DNA from: Longimicrobiaceae bacterium
GTDB taxonomy: Bacteria > Gemmatimonadota > Gemmatimonadetes > Longimicrobiales > Longimicrobiaceae
Assembly: GCA_030447645.1 (NCBI GenBank)
Contig: JAUJOM010000013.1
Coordinates: 1 to 64,000, forward strand
DNA length: 64,000 nt
Direction of reading: 5' to 3'
This document shows positions 54,133 through 62,614 of the stretch, one piece after another (position 1 is the stretch's first letter; the number at the start of each line of letters is the position of its first letter). The notes under the pieces are model-generated. The model did not search any database. It had not been told where the DNA came from and saw nothing but the letters and a program-made list of their open reading frames with translations. Made by a program: the position numbers and the translations under genes.

Positions 54133-55800
54133 GTGCTTTCCGAACTTCGCATCCGCAACTTCGCGCTGATCGACCGGATCGAAGTGCGTCTGGGAGCGGG
54201 GCTCAATGTCCTCTCGGGCGAGACCGGCGCCGGCAAGTCCATCGTCGTGGGTGCCCTGGGCCTGCTCCTGGGCGAGCGCGCTTCGGCCGATGTGGTGCGC
54301 GCGGGAGCGGAGCGGGCCAGCGTGGAGGGTGTTTTCGACGTACGTGGGCGTTCGGATCTGGCGGCAGTGCTGGACGAACGCGGCGTCGAGCCGGAAGACG
54401 GGCTGGTGGTGCTGAAGAGGGAAGTGGCTGTGGAGGGCCGGAACCGAGCCTGGATAAACGGCTCGCCTACCAGCGCCACGGTCCTCGGGGAGCTGGGCCG
54501 CGCGCTGGTGGACCTGCACGGCCAGCACGAGCACCAGACCCTGCTTCGACGCGACGAGCAGCGCGCCATCCTTGACGCCTACGCCGGCACCGCCGAACTG
54601 CTCTGTCGGGTTCGGGAAGCGCATCGCGCGCTTGAGTGCGTGCAGCGGGAAAAACAGGAGCTGGAGCAGCGGCGGCGCGACGCGCTGCAACGCTCCGACT
54701 TCCTGCGGTACCAGGCTGAAGAGATTGAGGGCGCAGCGCTACGCGCCGGTGAGGAAGCGGGGCTGGAAGACGAGTCGCGCCGCTTGTCTCACTCGGAAGA
54801 GCTTGCCGCTCTCGCCGCCGGCCTGCATGAAGGGGTGTCCGGCTCAAATTCGAGCCTGGTTGATCAGCTCGGGCGGTTGCGCCGCTCGCTGGACAACCTG
54901 GTGCGGATCGACCCCGGCCAGGGGCCGCTTCAGGAGCTCTACGACACCGCGTACTATACGCTGCAGGAACTTGGCGAGAGGGTTGGCTCGTACGGGACAA
55001 CGCTGGAGCACGACCCGGGGCGTCTAGAAGAGATACGCCGCCGCCAGGACCTGCTTTTCCGACTCCGCTCCAAGTATGGTCCCACGATAGAGGACGTGCT
55101 GGCGGCCGGGTCGGCGGCGCGCGCTGAGCTGGACCTCCTGGATACCGCGGAGTGGGAGCTTGCCGGCCTGGAGCGGCGCGAAGCCGGCGCACGCGAGGAT
55201 CTCACCCGGGTCGCGGCTGAGCTTTCCCGGCAGCGCTTGGAGGCCGCCTCGCACCTCAGAGAGGAAGTGGATGCAGTGCTACCGGACCTCGGAATGGCAG
55301 GCGGCAGGTTCGAAGCGGTGAGCCTGCCGCTAGCATCACCCGGCGCGGAGGGTGCCGAAGAAATCGAGTTCCGCGTGGCGCTGAATCGCGGTTGGGATCC
55401 GCGCCCGCTCGTCCAGGTGGCCTCCGGCGGTGAACTTTCGCGGGTGATGCTGGCTCTCAAGACCATTCTCGCGCGCCTGGACGCGGTTCCGACGCTGGTC
55501 TTTGACGAAGTAGACGCCGGCATCGGTGGGCGCGTGGCGCTGCAGATCGGCGACAAGCTGCGAGCTGTCGCCGAAGCTCATCAGGTTTTCGCGATCACGC
55601 ACCTTCCGCAGATCGCCTCGCGCGCACACCTCCACCTGCTCGTCCACAAGCAGGAAAGCGACGGTGCGGTCTCCACGGCGGTTCGCGTGCTGGATGCGGC
55701 AGAGCGGGTCCAGGAGATTGCGAGGATGCTCGGAGGCGATCCGGAAAGCTCTGTCTCGCTCGAGCACGCGCGGGAACTGCTAGCGCGGGGCGGCGGCTGA
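54133..55800 (+). CDS. recN: DNA repair protein RecN
   Basis: An SMC-like ATPase for double-strand break repair. It has 555 residues from the GTG at 54133 (LSELRIRNFALID). Walker A is GETGAGKS (29-36), LVDLHGQHEHQTLL follows, a coiled coil spans about 155-370, and the C-terminal half has the signature VASGGELSRVMLALK and Walker B TLVFDEVDAGIGG. It begins 4 nt after mgtE and overlaps the convergent outer-membrane gene by 21 bp. Confidence 0.96.
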   Translation: MLSELRIRNFALIDRIEVRLGAGLNVLSGETGAGKSIVVGALGLLLGERASADVVRAGAERASVEGVFDVRGRSDLAAVLDERGVEPEDGLVVLKREVAVEGRNRAWINGSPTSATVLGELGRALVDLHGQHEHQTLLRRDEQRAILDAYAGTAELLCRVREAHRALECVQREKQELEQRRRDALQRSDFLRYQAEEIEGAALRAGEEAGLEDESRRLSHSEELAALAAGLHEGVSGSNSSLVDQLGRLRRSLDNLVRIDPGQGPLQELYDTAYYTLQELGERVGSYGTTLEHDPGRLEEIRRRQDLLFRLRSKYGPTIEDVLAAGSAARAELDLLDTAEWELAGLERREAGAREDLTRVAAELSRQRLEAASHLREEVDAVLPDLGMAGGRFEAVSLPLASPGAEGAEEIEFRVALNRGWDPRPLVQVASGGELSRVMLALKTILARLDAVPTLVFDEVDAGIGGRVALQIGDKLRAVAEAHQVFAITHLPQIASRAHLHLLVHKQESDGAVSTAVRVLDAAERVQEIARMLGGDPESSVSLEHARELLARGGG

Positions 55801-57156
55801 CGATTCTCGCTGCGTAGCCCCCCAGAGGCGGGTGATCGTACGCCCCTCGATCCGGACCCCGGTCACTGCGGGCTTTCCAGTGATGGTGCGCACAACGCCC
55901 AGGGTCACCTCCAGGGGAAGCAGCCCGCCCCGCGGGAGGAGGGGCAACGTGGAGAAGCCGATCCCGCCGCCGAGGGCGTGCGCAACCCGGGCCGTCGCGA
56001 CGCCGGTTGCATACCGGTCCTCGCCACGCGCGGCAAACGCGTAGTGTCCCGCCAGCGTCAGGAAGGGGTGAGCCGGTAGCGTGGCGACGACTTCCAGCGC
56101 CACTCTGCCGCCAGGTTCCCAGCGCTCGATCCGCTCGGTGTGGATGCCCGAAAGCGGCTCGCCGGTCACCACCCCGCGCCGTACCTCCCGTGGCGTGCCC
56201 AGGCCACCGCGCACATTGAAACTGCTCCAGAAGCGAGGGGAAAGAAAAAAGTCGTTCCACAGCTGGGCTTCCAGTGTGGTGCCGCCGACTTCCCAGGGGG
56301 CACCGAGCAGCTCGACCGGTGGCGGGCGACCGGTCGGCAAGCGCGCGGTCACGCCGAGCGCTCCCCGGTACCCGCGTAAGGCCGCCGTGTCCGGAAAGGA
56401 AAAGCCCGCGGCGGTGTTGGCGAACTGAAAGCGCGCTCCGAGCTCCACGTCGCCGAGGGCCAGGTTTTCGGCCGGCAGCGGCGCGGTGGTCGGGAAGCCA
56501 GCTCCTGCACGCAACGTGTCGGCGAGGGTTTGTCGAACTGCATTCTGGGGCAAGTTCAGGTCACGCTGAGTGCGGGCCCGCACCCGACGCCGCAGCTCCG
56601 CACCAACCACGGACCCGGCCGTAGGCAGGACTGGGGATGCTCCCAGCTGCGCGAACTCGGGTCCGAGCACGGCGAGCAGGGCGCGATTGGCTGCCGTGTC
56701 AGGATTCAAGCCCAGTGAAGGGGAAGGGAAGACGCCACCACCCACGCCCCCGCGGACATCGTAGGCCACAGCCGCATGCAACGTCAAGCGGGATGTCAGG
56801 CCCAGTCCGATCCGGATGGGCAGGACCCCCCGATCCGCCGTGTAGCCGCTTTGTACCACCGCGAGGGTGAGGTCTTCCGGGGTGGCACGGAACGCGGCGC
56901 CAGCCTCCGCGTCGGTCAGCGCGAACAGATTGTTCAAGCGCGCCTCCAGTCCGGCCAGCGCCGGCACGTTCGCCGGTCCGAGCACCCCCCGAAACTGTTT
57001 GCCTGAGTCCCCGGTCAGGTGCGTCGATGTTCCGCCGACCGAGATGGAGATGCGGCCCCGCGGCAGCACCAGAGCATCCGAGCCCTGTGCCGCCAGCCGT
57101 CCGGCGACAAGGCACGCCAGAAGCCAAACCCATCGCGCAGCCGTCGTCCGGCGCAT
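55780..57156 (-). CDS. predicted outer-membrane beta-barrel protein
   Basis: A 458-residue exported protein. A signal peptide ends near residue 24 (GRLAAQ). The mature chain is rich in Gly and Arg and alternates short amphipathic strands (ISISVGGTSTHL, RLTLHAAVAYDVRGG, LTLAGHYAFAARG), with a final strand region VTLGVVRTITG. This suggests a barrel of twelve or more strands, but no family is recognised and the last 25 residues do not end in a classical aromatic barrel signal. It is monocistronic and converges on recN. Confidence 0.75.
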   Translation of the reverse strand: MRRTTAARWVWLLACLVAGRLAAQGSDALVLPRGRISISVGGTSTHLTGDSGKQFRGVLGPANVPALAGLEARLNNLFALTDAEAGAAFRATPEDLTLAVVQSGYTADRGVLPIRIGLGLTSRLTLHAAVAYDVRGGVGGGVFPSPSLGLNPDTAANRALLAVLGPEFAQLGASPVLPTAGSVVGAELRRRVRARTQRDLNLPQNAVRQTLADTLRAGAGFPTTAPLPAENLALGDVELGARFQFANTAAGFSFPDTAALRGYRGALGVTARLPTGRPPPVELLGAPWEVGGTTLEAQLWNDFFLSPRFWSSFNVRGGLGTPREVRRGVVTGEPLSGIHTERIERWEPGGRVALEVVATLPAHPFLTLAGHYAFAARGEDRYATGVATARVAHALGGGIGFSTLPLLPRGGLLPLEVTLGVVRTITGKPAVTGVRIEGRTITRLWGATQRESSAAAPR

Positions 57157-57243
57157 ACCGATCCGTTGGAACCAGGGAGAAAAAGACAGGGCGGGAGCAC
57201 GGTAACAGGGGTCCGGTGACGTGTCAACCGCACCGGTTGAGGG

Positions 57244-57272
57244 TTGACGCTACCCCGGGGGTCCGGTAAATT
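57244..57272 (+). promoter_or_regulatory. predicted tRNA-Gly promoter
   Basis: TTGACG (57244-57249) and TAAATT (57267-57272) are exactly 17 bp apart. The tRNA begins 12 nt after the -10 box, a typical distance for a short leader. The upstream 57157-57243 holds nothing else that I can support. Confidence 0.7.
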
Positions 57273-57284
57273 CGTGCGCGGATT

Positions 57285-57357
57285 GCGGGCATAGCTCAGT
57301 TGGTAGAGCGCAACCTTGCCAAGGTTGAGGTCGCCGGTTCGAGCCCGGTTGCCCGCT
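57285..57357 (+). tRNA. tRNA-Gly (GCC)
   Basis: A full cloverleaf of 73 nt: acceptor GCGGGCA/TGCCCGC, D stem GCTC/GAGC, anticodon stem CAACC/GGTTG with loop TTGCCAA (anticodon GCC), T arm GCCGG/CCGGT. CCA is not encoded. Confidence 0.97.
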
Positions 57358-57362
57358 TGTGC

Positions 57363-57433
57363 GGTGCCGTAGCCAAGCGGTAAGGCAGAGGTCTGCAAAA
57401 CCTCCATCCCCGGTTCGATTCCGGGCGGCACCT
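57363..57433 (+). tRNA. tRNA-Cys (GCA)
   Basis: A 71-nt cloverleaf: acceptor GGTGCCG/CGGCACC, short D stem GCC/GGC, anticodon stem GAGGT/ACCTC with loop CTGCAAA (anticodon GCA), T stem CCCGG/CCGGG. It starts 5 nt after tRNA-Gly. CCA is not encoded. Confidence 0.97.
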
Positions 57434-57446
57434 CTGGAGCCCCGGG

Positions 57447-57475
57447 TTGACTGCACGGCGCCGGGATGATAAATT
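57447..57475 (+). promoter_or_regulatory. predicted promoter for tRNA-Glu and SRP RNA
   Basis: TTGACT (57447-57452) and TAAATT (57470-57475) are 17 bp apart, ending 9 nt before tRNA-Glu. The -10 box is the same as for tRNA-Gly. The following T5 could also act as a weak end signal for the tRNA-Gly-Cys transcript. Confidence 0.65.
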
Positions 57476-57484
57476 TTTTGCTCC

Positions 57485-57557
57485 GCCCCGTTCGTCTAGT
57501 GGCCTAGGACAACGCCCTCTCACGGCGTAAACAGGGGTTCGATTCCCCTACGGGGTA
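57485..57557 (+). tRNA. tRNA-Glu (CTC)
   Basis: A 73-nt cloverleaf: acceptor GCCCCGT/ACGGGGT (first pair G-U), anticodon stem ACGCC/GGCGT with loop CTCTCAC (anticodon CTC), T stem AGGGG/CCCCT. CCA is not encoded. Confidence 0.96.
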
Positions 57558-57652
57558 TGGCGGAACATCGTCGCGATCTGGAGGATAATGGGTCAGGGCC
57601 CCGCAGGCAGCAGCCCACCTTCCGGCGCGGGAGCGGACACAATCCGGCCCGC
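57558..57652 (+). ncRNA. ffs: small signal recognition particle RNA (4.5S-like)
   Basis: The hallmark SRP domain IV is at 57590-57616: GGG, then TCAGG, stem GCC (598-600), loop CCGCA, stem GGC (606-608), then AGCAG and CCC. The symmetric TCAGG/AGCAG loop is the Ffh-binding site. Flanking segments (GGAGG with CCTTCC, CGCG with CGCG) extend the rod. The ends are approximate. The apical loop differs from the usual GGAA tetraloop. It lies between tRNA-Glu and tRNA-Val and probably shares their transcript. Confidence 0.78.
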
Positions 57653-57657
57653 GATAT

Positions 57658-57731
<74 letters not shown>

Positions 57732-57737
57732 CCTAGC

Positions 57738-57769
57738 AGCGCCCCTGGGCACTCCGCCAACGGGGCGCT
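57738..57769 (+). terminator. hairpin ending the RNA cluster
   Basis: AGCGCCCC (57738-57745) pairs with GGGGCGCT (57762-57769) around a 16-nt loop, 7 nt after tRNA-Val. No T-run follows, so it may act as a processing or Rho-assisted end. Confidence 0.5.
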
Positions 57770-57817
57770 CGCCATCTCGAATCATCACTGCACCTTTCTC
57801 CTTCCCACAGCACCAGT

Positions 57818-58627
57818 ATGAGAACAGCACTTCGGCTCGGCGCGGCAGTCACAGCGCTCTGCTTGTCGGCGACGGCCACGGCGCCGCTCGCATCCCAGGA
57901 GCCCGCTCCGCTGCGCCTGGATCTCAACATCCCGACGCTGCGCCTCACCGTATACGAAGGGGACCGTGTGCTGCGCACTTACGGTGTGGCGGTGGGTGAA
58001 AGCAAGTTCCCCACGCCTACGGGTGAGTTCGAGGTGCAGAGCGCCGAGTGGAACCCCTGGTGGCGGCCGCCGGCGCGTGAATGGGCCGCCAAGGACAAGA
58101 TCACGCCCCCCGGGCCAACCAACCCGATGGGGCGTGTCAAGCTATTCTTCACCAATCTGTACTACATCCACGGCACGCCGGATGAAAAAAGCATCGGGTC
58201 CGCGGCGTCGCACGGCTGCGTTCGGATGCGCAATGCGGACGTGATCGCGCTCGCGCGCCTGCTGCACGAGCGAGGAGCCGCCGCACCCAATCTCAACATC
58301 GACAAGGTCCTCAAGGGACGGAACACCTCTACCGCGCGCCTGCGGCAGGCCATTCCGCTGGTGATTCGGTACGACCCGGTCGTGGTGGACGCTGGGGAGA
58401 TCCGCATTTACCCTGACGTGTATGGCCGACGCGCGGTTCACGCCGAGGGGGTGTACCAGGCGCTGATCTCGGCGGGATACGACACCGGCGGAATCAACCG
58501 GGCTGACGTGGGTGCGCTGCTGAAGCGGGCCGAAAGCAGAAAAGGCGTCTTCAAAGTGGCGGTTGCAGACGCATTCAGCGCGGCTGCACTTGCGAGTTCG
58601 GTCTCGAGCGACGCTTCGCAACGCTAG
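57818..58627 (+). CDS. exported L,D-transpeptidase (YkuD family)
   Basis: A 269-residue periplasmic enzyme that forms 3-3 peptidoglycan cross-links or attaches proteins to murein. The signal peptide ends near residue 27 (PLASQ). The catalytic motif is SHGCVRM with Cys134, and the conserved HGTPDEKSIGSAASHG lies just before it. The C-terminal 100 residues are outside the YkuD fold and of unknown role. The ATG is 38 nt after the SRP/tRNA-Val region hairpin. Confidence 0.92.
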   Translation: MRTALRLGAAVTALCLSATATAPLASQEPAPLRLDLNIPTLRLTVYEGDRVLRTYGVAVGESKFPTPTGEFEVQSAEWNPWWRPPAREWAAKDKITPPGPTNPMGRVKLFFTNLYYIHGTPDEKSIGSAASHGCVRMRNADVIALARLLHERGAAAPNLNIDKVLKGRNTSTARLRQAIPLVIRYDPVVVDAGEIRIYPDVYGRRAVHAEGVYQALISAGYDTGGINRADVGALLKRAESRKGVFKVAVADAFSAAALASSVSSDASQR

Positions 58628-58643
58628 TTCGTCAGCGGGCGGA

Positions 58644-59429
58644 GTGAACAATCGGCGCGGCGCGCTTGCGGGACTCACCCCCGGCAAGCGCGCCGTCGCG
58701 TTGGAGCTGGTCTATCAGGTCCTGAGCCACGTCCCAGCGCGCCTGCAGCACGCGGCGGTGTTCGGCTCGACCGCCCGCGGTGAGGCAGGTACTTCATCCG
58801 ATGTGGACGTGCTGCTCATCTTCCGACGCCTCGCGCGGGATCGTGAGCCCCATGCCACCCAGGCGGAGGAAATCGCCGCCCGGCTCTCGGCGCAACGCGG
58901 TGTGGTGGTAGAGCCCTGGTCGGTGTCGCTGCCGGACCTCCGCCGGGGACGGCGCACGCCCATGCTCGTCGACGCGCTGGCTGACGCGCTCCCGCTCTGG
59001 CCTATCGGCACGCCCATCCCGCGACCGCCATTTACCACCGACGACGCCCATTTCTGTGTGCATATGCTGCTCGCGCGCGTGAGGGAAGGCGGGCGGGAAG
59101 TGGCCTGGCTCGCGCGAACCGGTCGCCACCACGCGGCTGCGCGGCGGCTTCGCGATGATCTGGTGCGCATGTGCGTCGCCGGACTGCTGCTGCGCCGCGA
59201 CACCCGGCCGCGCCGGGCGGAGGCGGTGCGCTCTTTCGCGGCCAGCTTCCCGGTTCCCATCGATTGGCAGTCGGCGCTCGCCTGGGCCGCGGCTTCGTTC
59301 GGCCCGGACGGCACCGACGAGCAGCGCCGGGTCAGCATTCCCCCGGGTGGGCTGGCGGGTGGTGCCCGGGCGGTCGGCGCGCTCACCCGCCGGCTCGCTC
59401 GCGAAACCCTATCACGGCACGCGGTGTAG
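58644..59429 (+). CDS. nucleotidyltransferase-domain protein with helical C-terminal domain
   Basis: A 261-residue cytosolic protein. Residues 35-115 form a minimal pol-beta-type nucleotidyltransferase fold: GSTARG at 41-46 and the first metal carboxylates at D53 and D55 in SSDVDVLLI. The rest is a mostly helical region with many Arg and His residues (REVAWLARTGRHHAAARRLR), like the substrate-binding or HEPN-type helices found with MNT enzymes. The GTG at 58644 lies 16 nt after the L,D-transpeptidase; an ATG at 58563 would overlap that gene. The substrate is unknown. Confidence 0.75.
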   Translation: MNNRRGALAGLTPGKRAVALELVYQVLSHVPARLQHAAVFGSTARGEAGTSSDVDVLLIFRRLARDREPHATQAEEIAARLSAQRGVVVEPWSVSLPDLRRGRRTPMLVDALADALPLWPIGTPIPRPPFTTDDAHFCVHMLLARVREGGREVAWLARTGRHHAAARRLRDDLVRMCVAGLLLRRDTRPRRAEAVRSFAASFPVPIDWQSALAWAAASFGPDGTDEQRRVSIPPGGLAGGARAVGALTRRLARETLSRHAV

Positions 59430-59486
59430 CATGTTCCGGGCACCGGAATTGCGGGTGCGGCGCGTGGCACTCCGACACAAAATTCC

Positions 59487-61466
59487 ATGAAGCTATTCCA
59501 GCCGGATACCCGCAAGCGTCGCACCCTGGGTGCGGTGTTCGCGATCACACTTTCCGTGACCACTCTGCTGACCGCGTTCTTCCAGACGCAGGTGCTCAGT
59601 GGAGCGGCGTACAGGACCCGCGCCGAAGAAAACCGACTGCGGCCGATCACCATTCCCGCCCCTCGTGGGACGATCATCGATCGTAATGGCGAGATCGTGG
59701 CCACGAGTGTGGCGAGCTATTCGGTGAACCTGCTACCCGGCGCCCCGAAGGTGATGCGGCAGACGATCACCGACCTCGCGCCCTTTCTCGGACTTTCCCC
59801 GGAGCAGGTGGAGCAGCTGATCAAGCGCCAGGCGGCCAAGCGCAACGATCTGCTCACCATCACCGAGGACGCTACCTACGCGCAGATCGCCGCCATCGAG
59901 GAGCGGCGAGCCGCGTTCCCGAACATCATGACGGTGGAACGGCCGAAGCGCTATTATCCCGCTGGCGACGCGATCGGTCACATCATCGGCTATGTGGCCG
60001 AAGTTGACTCCACGGAGCTGGAAACCGAGCGCTACCGCAAGGCCGGCTACAAGCAGGGTCGCTGGGTGGGCAAGACGGGCATCGAAAAGGAGTACGAGAT
60101 CGAGCTTGGGGGCGAAGAGGGCGCCTATTACGTGGAGGTGGACGCCATGGGGCGCATCATCGATCCCCGGCGCAGCGCCGGCGTGATGCAGCCAATCTCG
60201 GGGGATACGCTCAAGCTCACGCTGGACATCGAGCTGCAGCAGTACGCGGCGCAGATCTTCCCCGACACCATGAAGGGAGCCCTGGTGGCGATGATCCCCT
60301 CCACTGGGGAGGTGCTCGCCATGTACAGCAATCCCAGCTACGACGCCAATGATTTCGTGGGTGGACCGAAGTGGTCTCTGTACCAGGCGCTGATAAACGA
60401 TCCTGACAAGCCGCTTCTGGACCGGATGGCGAGCTCCACCTACCCCCCGGCATCGACCTGGAAGCTCGCTACGGCGGCAGCGGGGATGGAGGCAGGTCTG
60501 GTAAAGGCAAACACCCGCATGCCCATATCCTGTACGGGTGGCATGTTTTACGCCGGGCGCTACGCGCGCTGCTGGTGGGCGGCAGGGCACGGCCCTCTGG
60601 ACCTGATCGGCGCGATCGAGAAATCATGCAACGTGTACTTTTACCAGCTGGGCATTCGGCTTGGCTTGCAGAAGCTGATTGCGGCGGGAACGCGGTTCGG
60701 CTTCAACAGCCGCACTGGCATCGATCTCCCATCCGAACGACGGGGTGAGTTCCCAACCGGCATCGACTGGTACACCAAGCGTTTTGGCCACAAGCCGTAT
60801 CCCTCGGAGGTGATGAGCTTGTCCATCGGTCAGGGTCCGAACGCGCAGACGGTGCTGCGGATGGCGCACTTTTACTCCGCCATCGCGGGGAACGGCAGCG
60901 CGCCGGAGCCGCACCTGGTGGCGTTACCGGGCGCGGGCCAGGGCCCCGGTGCGATCAAGATGGGAGTCGACGCGGAAGGCCTGCAGGCAATGTGGACCGG
61001 GCTGGGTCGGGTGACGGATTACTTCGGACCGAACAACTTCGGTACGGCGGTCCAGTCGGGATTGGAGCGGTGGAAGCTGTATGGAAAGACCGGAACCGCG
61101 CAGAACCCGCAGGGCGGTGACCACGGCTGGTTCGCCGGCTTTGCGGGACCTCCGGGCGCGCGGCCCCAAATCGCGGTTGCGATGATCGTCGAGCACGGGC
61201 TCCACGGTTCGGACGTGGCGCCGGTCGCCGCGAAGGTGGCGAACTTCTATCTGAGCCGCAAATACGGGCTTCCGGTCGATCCCAAGCCGCTGTTGATCAA
61301 CCGGTGGCAGGACGGGCGGTGCCTGTGGAACACGTCCTGCATCGTTTCGGACTCGGCATCCGCTGTTTCACCCATCAAACCGCTCTTCGGACCGGGTGGA
61401 CGGCACATGAACCCGGTCGGGGGAGGACGAGCGGCAGTTGCCGCCGCGCCCGCAGCCGGGCGGTAG
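59487..61466 (+). CDS. mrdA: penicillin-binding protein 2
   Basis: A transpeptidase for rod-shape peptidoglycan synthesis. It has 659 residues: an N-terminal membrane anchor (about 13-32), a dimerisation/pedestal region (about 50-230) with PAPRGTIIDRNG, then the transpeptidase with S323-x-x-K326 (PASTWK), SCN motif in IEKSCNVYFYQLG and the KTGTA box. The C-terminal tail is Gly/Ala-rich. RodA and MreBCD are not in the window. It is followed by a strong terminator. Confidence 0.96.
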   Translation: MKLFQPDTRKRRTLGAVFAITLSVTTLLTAFFQTQVLSGAAYRTRAEENRLRPITIPAPRGTIIDRNGEIVATSVASYSVNLLPGAPKVMRQTITDLAPFLGLSPEQVEQLIKRQAAKRNDLLTITEDATYAQIAAIEERRAAFPNIMTVERPKRYYPAGDAIGHIIGYVAEVDSTELETERYRKAGYKQGRWVGKTGIEKEYEIELGGEEGAYYVEVDAMGRIIDPRRSAGVMQPISGDTLKLTLDIELQQYAAQIFPDTMKGALVAMIPSTGEVLAMYSNPSYDANDFVGGPKWSLYQALINDPDKPLLDRMASSTYPPASTWKLATAAAGMEAGLVKANTRMPISCTGGMFYAGRYARCWWAAGHGPLDLIGAIEKSCNVYFYQLGIRLGLQKLIAAGTRFGFNSRTGIDLPSERRGEFPTGIDWYTKRFGHKPYPSEVMSLSIGQGPNAQTVLRMAHFYSAIAGNGSAPEPHLVALPGAGQGPGAIKMGVDAEGLQAMWTGLGRVTDYFGPNNFGTAVQSGLERWKLYGKTGTAQNPQGGDHGWFAGFAGPPGARPQIAVAMIVEHGLHGSDVAPVAAKVANFYLSRKYGLPVDPKPLLINRWQDGRCLWNTSCIVSDSASAVSPIKPLFGPGGRHMNPVGGGRAAVAAAPAAGR

Positions 61467-61493
61467 GGTTCGTCTTCCCCCGGGTTGACGCGC

Positions 61494-61535
61494 AAGTTCG
61501 CGGACTGCAAGTTGACGCGGTCCGCGAACTTTTTT
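61494..61535 (+). terminator. intrinsic terminator abutting the E1alpha start codon
   Basis: AAGTTCGCGGAC (61494-61505) pairs perfectly over 12 bp with GTCCGCGAACTT (61520-61531) around a 14-nt loop, followed by a T-run to 61535. The downstream ATG starts at 61536. Two GTTGACGCG copies (61484-61492 and 61511-61519) are also present. Confidence 0.8.
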
Positions 61536-62609
61536 ATGCCAAATCAGACTGAAGCCCCACCGGTTGAGATTCCGCACGCGCTCGTGCGAGGAGATCTGCT
61601 GGCACTTTACCGGTACATCCGCCTCACCCGGACGCTCGAGGAGCGGCTGGTCAACCTGCATCGGCAGAACAAGGTGGTGGGTGGGCTCTTCCGTTCGCTC
61701 GGGCAGGAGGGCGAGTCGGTGGCCAGCGCCTTCGCGCTGCGACGCCGCACCGACGGTACCGGCGACATGCTCAGCCCGTTGATCCGCAATCTCGGCTCCA
61801 TGCTGGTCATGGGGGCGGAGCCCGTCGAGGTGCTGCGCCAGTACATGGCCAAGGGTGACTCCCCCGCGCGGGGCAAGGAATTGAACATTCACTTCACCGA
61901 CTACCAGCGCGGCTTCGTCGGGCAGATCTCCCCGCTCGGAGACATGGTTCCCGTGATGACCGGCGTCACCCTCACCTTTCGGCAGCGCGGCGAGGAGCGG
62001 GTGGGCATGGTCTACCTCGGTGAGGGGGCGACCTCCACAGGCGCATTCCACGAGGGGATCAACTTCGCGGCCGTGCAGCGCTGCCCGCTGGTGGTGATCG
62101 TGGAAAGCAATGGCTACGCGTATTCGACACCGACCGCCAAGCAGTCTGCGGTCAAGGCCTTTGTGGACAAGGCCCCCGGGTATGGAGTCGCGGGGGAGCA
62201 GGTCGATGGCAACGACGTGCTGGCGGTGTACGGCGCGGCACGGCGAGCGGTGGATCGCGCCCGGGAAGGAGGTGGCGTCACCTTGATCGAGGTGATCACC
62301 TTCCGCCGGCTGGGCCATGCGCAGCACGACAACCAGTCGTACCAGTCGGTGGAGGAGATCGAGCGCTGGGCGTCCACCAATGATCCGCTGGACCGGTACG
62401 TGGCCACGCTGCTCGGCAACGGCTGGGCCTCGGAGGCGGATCTCGCCGGGCTCGACACCCAGGTGGAGCGTGAGCTCGACGACGCGATTGCTGTCGCCGA
62501 CGCGAGCCCGCTTCCGCAAGATGAAGACACGCTGCTCGACGTATACGCTGACGGTCCAGTCCCCCTTCCGTGGACCCGTCACACTCTGCCTGATCCAGCC
62601 CGAGCCTGA
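61536..62609 (+). CDS. 2-oxoacid dehydrogenase E1 component, alpha subunit
   Basis: A thiamine-diphosphate enzyme subunit of 357 residues that decarboxylates a 2-oxoacid. The TPP motif is GEGATSTGAFHEGINFAA...ESN, with Glu in place of the usual Asp, as in branched-chain 2-oxoacid dehydrogenases. NGYAYSTPT and RRLGHAQHDNQSYQ follow. Pyruvate or acetoin as substrate cannot be excluded. The ATG is directly after a terminator hairpin and has no ribosome site; an in-frame GTG at 61584 is an alternative start. E1beta begins 5 nt after its stop. Confidence 0.9.
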   Translation: MPNQTEAPPVEIPHALVRGDLLALYRYIRLTRTLEERLVNLHRQNKVVGGLFRSLGQEGESVASAFALRRRTDGTGDMLSPLIRNLGSMLVMGAEPVEVLRQYMAKGDSPARGKELNIHFTDYQRGFVGQISPLGDMVPVMTGVTLTFRQRGEERVGMVYLGEGATSTGAFHEGINFAAVQRCPLVVIVESNGYAYSTPTAKQSAVKAFVDKAPGYGVAGEQVDGNDVLAVYGAARRAVDRAREGGGVTLIEVITFRRLGHAQHDNQSYQSVEEIERWASTNDPLDRYVATLLGNGWASEADLAGLDTQVERELDDAIAVADASPLPQDEDTLLDVYADGPVPLPWTRHTLPDPARA

Positions 62610-62614
62610 TCCCC

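Noticed and set aside
52491-54569. 692-codon minus-strand frame opposite mgtE and recN
   Set aside because: Arg/Gly/Pro-rich shadow of conserved plus-strand genes.
61485-61540. TTGACG at 61485 or 61512 as a promoter for E1alpha
   Set aside because: At 17-bp spacing the -10 positions read CAAGTT and TATGCC, and the second overlaps the ATG. Not supported without start-site data.
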